Assembly: GCA_013205335.1 (NCBI GenBank)
Contig: JABMNB010000469.1
Span: 1-17,905, forward strand
Direction: 5' to 3'
Length of the DNA: 17,905 bases
Source: Rhodospirillales bacterium
GTDB taxonomy: Bacteria; Pseudomonadota; Alphaproteobacteria; Reyranellales; Reyranellaceae
Shown here: in pieces, positions 14,803 to 17,905 of the stretch
How the letters are laid out: the number at the start of each line of letters is the position of its first letter
How positions within the stretch are numbered: the stretch's first letter is position 1
Translations under genes and position numbers: made by a program
Notes under the pieces: model-generated
The model's database searches: none
The model's input: the letters and a program-made list of their open reading frames with translations, nothing else
What the model was told of the DNA's origin: nothing

Positions 14803-15413
14803 TGGCGCCGGTCACGGTCGATCCGGACAAGGTCCGCATGTTCGAAGGTGCCGAGAGCTTCTACGCCTGGCTCGGCAAGCATCACGACAAGGAGGACGAA
14901 CTCTGGATCAGGATTTACAAGATCCGATCGGGGGTGAAGTCGATCACGAGCAAGCAAGCCATCGACGCCGTTCTCTGCTGGGGCTGGATCGACGGCATCT
15001 GCAAGGGGCTCGACGAAAAGAGCTTCCTGCAGCGCTATACGCCGCGCCGCCCCAGGAGCATCTGGAGTCAGATCAACGTCGATAACGTCGCCCGCTTGAT
15101 CGACGAAGGGCGCATGACGGTACACGGGCTGAACCAGGTGGAGGCCGCGAAGAAGGACGGGCGCTGGGAGTGCGCCTATCGAACCAAGGGCTCGACGATT
15201 CCCGACGATCTGCAGGCCGCCATCGACGCCGAGCCCGAGGCAAAAGCGATGCTGGCCAGGCTCAATGCCCAGAACCGCTTCGCGCTCGCCTTCCAGCTCA
15301 ACAACATGAAGACCGAGGCGGGGCGAAAGAGGAAGGTCGAGACCTTCGTCGAGATGCTGAAGCGCGGCGAGACGCTCTATCCGCAGGGCAAGAAGAAGGC
15401 CTCGTCGTCCTGA
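14802..15413 (+). CDS. YdeI/OmdA-family protein
   Basis: The 203-residue protein matches the YdeI/OmpD-associated family: SFYAWLGKHHDKEDELWIRIYK near the N-terminus, AVLCWGWIDGICKGLD (56-71), and RYTPRRPRSIWSQIN (78-92), the most conserved segment. The basic C-terminal part ends in a Lys/Ser-rich tail. There is no signal peptide, so it is probably cytoplasmic. The function of the family is not established, though it has been linked to stress and cell-envelope phenotypes. The ATG shares one base with the preceding stop, so translation is coupled to the enolase-superfamily gene. The last three serine codons and the stop (15402-15413) lie almost wholly inside the left arm of the inverted repeat at 15403-15527, so the repeat appears to have set the C-terminus. 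Confidence 0.88.
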   Translation: MAPVTVDPDKVRMFEGAESFYAWLGKHHDKEDELWIRIYKIRSGVKSITSKQAIDAVLCWGWIDGICKGLDEKSFLQRYTPRRPRSIWSQINVDNVARLIDEGRMTVHGLNQVEAAKKDGRWECAYRTKGSTIPDDLQAAIDAEPEAKAMLARLNAQNRFALAFQLNNMKTEAGRKRKVETFVEMLKRGETLYPQGKKKASSS

Positions 15414-15527
15414 GCGGAGCCGCCCGCAGGGCGGCGCAGTCGAAGGACCTCTTTTCCGACGCACACGGTGTCGAAACAAAAGCAGGTCCTTCGACTACGC
15501 GCCTTTCGGCGCTCGCTCAGGACGACG
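15403..15527. repeat. REP-doublet-like inverted repeat in a convergent junction
   Basis: The left arm (15403-15450) and right arm (15484-15527) are inverted copies. They match perfectly at both ends, CGTCGTCCTGAGCG against CGCTCAGGACGACG and GTCGAAGGACCT against AGGTCCTTCGAC, and differ in the middle. Each arm has its own hairpin: GCCGCCC-GCA-GGGCGGC at 15419-15435 and GCGCC-TTTC-GGCGC at 15499-15512. The different stem sequences with preserved pairing show that the fold is kept while bases change. It lies between the convergent YdeI-like and DppC-like genes and could end transcription both ways. Its left arm overlaps the end of the YdeI-like coding region. Confidence 0.75.
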
Positions 15528-15549
15528 GGAGTAATTTGGCTTAGCGTCG

Positions 15550-16419
15550 TTAGCGCAACGTCGGATCCAGCCGGTCGCGCAGCCAGTCGCCCAAAAGGCT
15601 GATCGACAGCGTCGTGAGCACGATCGTGGCGGCCGGCGCCAGCATGATCCACGGCGCGTGGCTGATATATTCGCGGCCATAGCCCACCATGTTGCCCAGC
15701 GACGCGAGCGGTGGCTGCACGCCGAGGCCGAGGAACGACAGGCCGCTCTCCAGCAGGATGATCTCGGGGAAGGTCAGCGTCATCGACACGATCAGGGTCG
15801 AGGCGATGTTGGGCAGGATGTGCAGACCATAGATGCGGGCGGGGCTGGCGCCGAGTTGGCGGATGGCGGCGGCATAGCCCTGCTCGTTGGCCGCCAGCGT
15901 GAGGCCGCGGGTGATGCGGGCGTAGCGTTCCCAGGAATGGAAGCCCATCAGCGCGATGAACAGCGGCAGGCTGTTGCCGAGGAAGGCCAGCACCGACAGC
16001 GCTATGATCATGAACGGCATGCTGGCCTGGAAGTCGATGGCCATCAGCACGACCTGCTCGACGCCCTTGCGGAAATGCGCGGCGAGGAAGCCCAGCGCCG
16101 TCCCCAGCGTCGCGGCGATGATCGTGCCGAACAGCGCGATCAGCAGGCTCATGCGGATCGACATGATGAGGCGGGAGAGCACGTCGCGGCCGAGTTCGTC
16201 GGTGCCCAGCAGATGCGCCCAGGTGCCGCCCATCAGGGCCGGCGGCGCCAGCCGCGCCTTTAGATCGAGCGCGGTGAAGGAATAGGGCAGCAGGAAGTCG
16301 GCGCCGAGCGCCGTCACCACCATGAGGCCGAGCCAGGTGAGCGCCAGGATCACACCGAGCGGCAGCGCCAGAAGCCGGCGACGGACGGGGAGGGCGGGAA
16401 TTCGTTCGGCAATGGCCAT
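15550..16419 (-). CDS. ABC transporter permease, DppC/OppC-like
   Basis: The 289-residue inner-membrane permease is of the peptide/opine/nickel (Dpp/Opp) type. An N-terminal helix (LPLGVILALTWLGLMVVTAL) precedes a periplasmic segment with the DppC hallmark HLLGTDELGRDVLSRLIMSIRMSLLIAL. Further helices follow, then the ATPase-coupling EAA loop YAAAIRQLGASPARIYGLHILPN and the C-terminal LLESGLSFLGLGVQPPLASLGNMV. The last residues (GDWLRDRLDPTLR) are also typical for the family. The start at 16419 has GCGGAG six bases upstream. It lies 11 bp after the DppB-like gene in one operon. The solute may be a peptide, an opine, nickel or another compound; the binding protein is not in the window. Confidence 0.93.
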   Translation of the reverse strand: MAIAERIPALPVRRRLLALPLGVILALTWLGLMVVTALGADFLLPYSFTALDLKARLAPPALMGGTWAHLLGTDELGRDVLSRLIMSIRMSLLIALFGTIIAATLGTALGFLAAHFRKGVEQVVLMAIDFQASMPFMIIALSVLAFLGNSLPLFIALMGFHSWERYARITRGLTLAANEQGYAAAIRQLGASPARIYGLHILPNIASTLIVSMTLTFPEIILLESGLSFLGLGVQPPLASLGNMVGYGREYISHAPWIMLAPAATIVLTTLSISLLGDWLRDRLDPTLR

Positions 16420-16430
16420 GACGCGCTCCG

Positions 16431-17360
16431 CTAATGCGCCGCGGCGGTGCCGCGCACGCGCGGATCAAGCCAGCCATAGGCGAGGTCGACGGTGAGATTG
16501 GCCATCACCATCCACGCCGCGATCATCATCAGGATGGCCTGCACGACCGCGAGGTCGCGGTTGGCCACGGCCGACACCAGCAGCCGGCCGACGCCCGGCC
16601 AGGCGAAGACGCTTTCGACGACGACGGCGCCGGCCACCAGGCTGCCCACCATGAAGCCGATGATGGTGACCGTGGGGATGGCGGCGTTGGGCAGCGCGTG
16701 GCGCGTCACGACGGCATGCCAGGTCACGCCCTTGGCGGAGGCCGCGCGGATATAGGGCTGGCCCAGCACTTCGAGCATGGCCGAGCGCGTGAAGCGCGCC
16801 ATGATCGCAGCACCGCCCGTACCGAGCGTCAGGATGGGCAGGATGGCGGAGGCGAGGCCGCTGTTGCCGCTGGCCGGCAGCCAGCCGAGCTGGACCGCGA
16901 ACACCAGCACCAGCAGCAGCGCCAGCACGAAGCTCGGCATGGTGAAGCCCGCGACCGAGGCGGCCATGGTCAGCCGGTCGGCCATCGAATTGCGATGCAG
17001 CGCGGCGTAGATGCCGGCGGGAATGCCGAGGCCGATCTTCAGGGCCAGCGCCGGCAGGGTGATGGCGAGGGTCGCCGGCACGCGTTCCACGACGAGGTCG
17101 ATGGCGGGCCTTCCGTCGCGCATCGACTTGCCGAAATCGCCGGTGAGGGCATGGCCTATGTAGGCGAGGTATTGCTCCCAGATCGGCTGGTTCAGGCCCC
17201 AGGATTCGCGGAAGGCCGCGATCGCCTCGGGCGGCGCATCGACCGACATGATGAGCAGCGCCGGATCGCCCGAGAGCCGCAGCACCACGAAGGCGAAGGT
17301 CATGACGAACAGGATGGTGAGGGCCGCGCGCAACAGGCGCGAGGTGGCGAACATCAGCAT
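16431..17360 (-). CDS. ABC transporter permease, DppB/OppB-like
   Basis: The 309-residue inner-membrane permease partners the DppC-like protein. An N-terminal helix (LLRAALTILFVMTFAFVVLRL) leads into the DppB hallmark SGDPALLIM, then WGLNQPIWEQYLAYIGHALTGDFGKSMRDGRP, several helices, and the EAA loop YIRAASAKGVTWHAVVTRHALPNA. The end, VDLAYGWLDPRVRG, is the usual DppB C-terminus. The start at 17360 overlaps the ATPase stop codon by one base (TGATG on the minus strand), implying coupled translation. A second ATG at 17354 is possible. The open frame running up to 17456 adds a Pro/Arg-rich stretch antisense to nothing conserved and lies within the ATPase gene, so it was trimmed. Confidence 0.93.
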   Translation of the reverse strand: MLMFATSRLLRAALTILFVMTFAFVVLRLSGDPALLIMSVDAPPEAIAAFRESWGLNQPIWEQYLAYIGHALTGDFGKSMRDGRPAIDLVVERVPATLAITLPALALKIGLGIPAGIYAALHRNSMADRLTMAASVAGFTMPSFVLALLLVLVFAVQLGWLPASGNSGLASAILPILTLGTGGAAIMARFTRSAMLEVLGQPYIRAASAKGVTWHAVVTRHALPNAAIPTVTIIGFMVGSLVAGAVVVESVFAWPGVGRLLVSAVANRDLAVVQAILMMIAAWMVMANLTVDLAYGWLDPRVRGTAAAH

Positions 17361-17761
17361 CAGGCGGCGACCTGCAGGGCGGGCTCGTGGACGCGATGGC
17401 AGGCAACCATGCGGCCGCCCGGCAGGGGCTGCAGCGTTGGCGCTTCGGCACGGCACTGCGCGGTGGCGAAGGGACAGCGTGTGTGGAAAGCACAGCCGGA
17501 AGGCACGTTCACGGGATTGGGCGGATCGCCCTGCAACAGCAGGCGCTCGCGCTTCGGCCCGCCGCCGAAATTCACGGTGGGGATCGCCGCCACCAGCGCG
17601 CGCGTGTAGGGATGCGCCGGCGCCGCGAACAGGCTCTCGGCCTCGCCCTGCTCGACGATGCGGCCGAGATACATGACGGCGACGTCGTGGCTCACCTGGC
17701 GCACGACCTTGAGGTCGTGGCTGATGAACAGATAGGCGATGCCCAGCCGTTCCTGCAGGTC
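17360..17761 (-). pseudogene. ABC transporter ATPase, Dpp/Opp type, C-terminal fragment cut by a fold-back
   Basis: The minus strand encodes the C-terminal 133 residues of an oligopeptide/dipeptide ABC ATPase. It starts at DLQERLGIAYLFISHDLKVV, which holds the H-loop His of SHD just after the Walker B region. It continues with VAVMYLGRIVEQGEAESLF and HPYTRALVAAIP, then the oligo_HPY signature GDPPNPVNVPSGCAFHTRCPF with four cysteines. The Walker A, Q-loop, signature and Walker B parts are missing because the gene meets the palindrome centre. Beyond 17761 the frame gives NVEQ read backwards and then TAG at 17774-17776. The gene is intact up to that point and probably complete in the real genome, so this is more likely an artefactual break than decay. 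A GTG at 17704 is an internal Val codon, not a true start. It overlaps the DppB-like gene by one base. Confidence 0.85.
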
Positions 17762-17905
17762 GTTAACCTCCTGCTAGACCTGCAGGAACGGCTGGGCATC
17801 GCCTATCTGTTCATCAGCCACGCCCTCAAGGTCGTGAGCCAGGTGAGCCACGACGTCGCCGTCATGTATCTCGGCCGCATCGTCGAGCAGGGCGAGGCCG
17901 AGAGC
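17633..17905. repeat. Near-perfect 273-base fold-back palindrome at the window edge
   Basis: The left arm 17633-17761 and right arm 17777-17905 are reverse complements over 129 bases with only two mismatches (17701/17837 and 17715/17823). They are separated by the 15-base loop GTTAACCTCCTGCTA at 17762-17776. The right arm runs exactly to the window end, so the palindrome may continue beyond. It lies wholly inside an ABC ATPase gene, which is not a place where a functional hairpin of this size is expected. An amplification or assembly chimera at a contig end is the simplest reading; a real inverted duplication is the alternative. Confidence 0.95.
17762..17905 (+). pseudogene. Mirrored fragment of the same ABC ATPase gene
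   Basis: On the plus strand this segment encodes VNLLLDLQERLGIAY, continuing to the window end at EQGEAES. The VNLLLDLQ part is what family ATPases have before LFISHDL, so the loop reads correctly only together with this right arm. Compared with the minus-strand copy, two residues differ: the Asp of SHDL becomes Ala and the Arg of VVRQ becomes Ser. There is no start codon context or upstream domain, because the plus strand to the left is antisense ATPase sequence. It is not an independent gene. Confidence 0.85.

Noticed and set aside
17702..17704. GTG at 17704 as the start of a 114-residue ATPase-like gene
   Set aside because: The codon is an internal valine in the H-loop region. Homology to ABC ATPases continues upstream to 17761, where the palindrome interrupts it.

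Overview
The window is a dense, high-GC stretch of bacterial chromosome with short intergenic gaps, ATGA and TGATG translational overlaps, and a TRAP transporter, a class III CoA-transferase and a Dpp-type ABC transporter. Together with the intergenic palindromic repeats, this points to an alphaproteobacterium of the soil or freshwater kind (Rhizobiales or Rhodospirillales, Reyranella-like). That placement is an inference from gene content and style. No rRNA, tRNA, CRISPR array, phage gene or transposase was seen.

Layout, left to right. Bases 1-81 hold intergenic repeats. Then come a FrnE/DsbA-family thioredoxin-fold protein (-) and a divergent SDR-fold protein that lacks the usual catalytic residues (+). 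A MipA/OmpV outer-membrane protein (-) converges on the SDR gene. A HAD phosphatase (-) is divergent from a small cupin-like protein (+). The latter is followed by a class III aminotransferase of the glutamate-1-semialdehyde aminomutase type (+), preceded by a striking paired palindrome at 3485-3553.

From 13605 down to 5012 lies one long co-directional minus-strand block of nine genes: a CurA/PTGR-type double-bond reductase, a CaiB/BaiF CoA-transferase, a PRISE-type enone reductase, TRAP DctQ, DctM and DctP, a HutD/Ves cupin, a PanE-family ketoacid reductase and an orphan ModA-like periplasmic binding protein. Gaps are -4 to 19 bp, except for 101 bp before dctQ. The block reads as uptake and processing of an organic acid, possibly one with an activated C=C bond. 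The substrate cannot be told from sequence. Divergent from it is a mandelate-racemase-type enolase-superfamily enzyme, translationally coupled to a YdeI/OmdA-family protein (+).

From 17761 down to 15550 is the tail of a Dpp/Opp-type ABC operon (ATPase C-terminus, DppB-like and DppC-like permeases; minus strand). The ATPase gene is interrupted at the right edge. The last 273 bases form a near-perfect fold-back palindrome (129-base arms, two mismatches, 15-base loop), so the ATPase sequence reappears on the opposite strand. The loop is inverted relative to the expected gene, which is the signature of a strand switch at a 6-bp inverted repeat. This is either an amplification or assembly chimera at a contig end or a real palindromic rearrangement.

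Two of the three convergent gene junctions (4882-5011 and 15414-15549) hold long inverted repeats. Their arms, and perhaps the repeats at bases 1-68, share one loose consensus and look like REP-doublet elements that may also act as two-way terminators.
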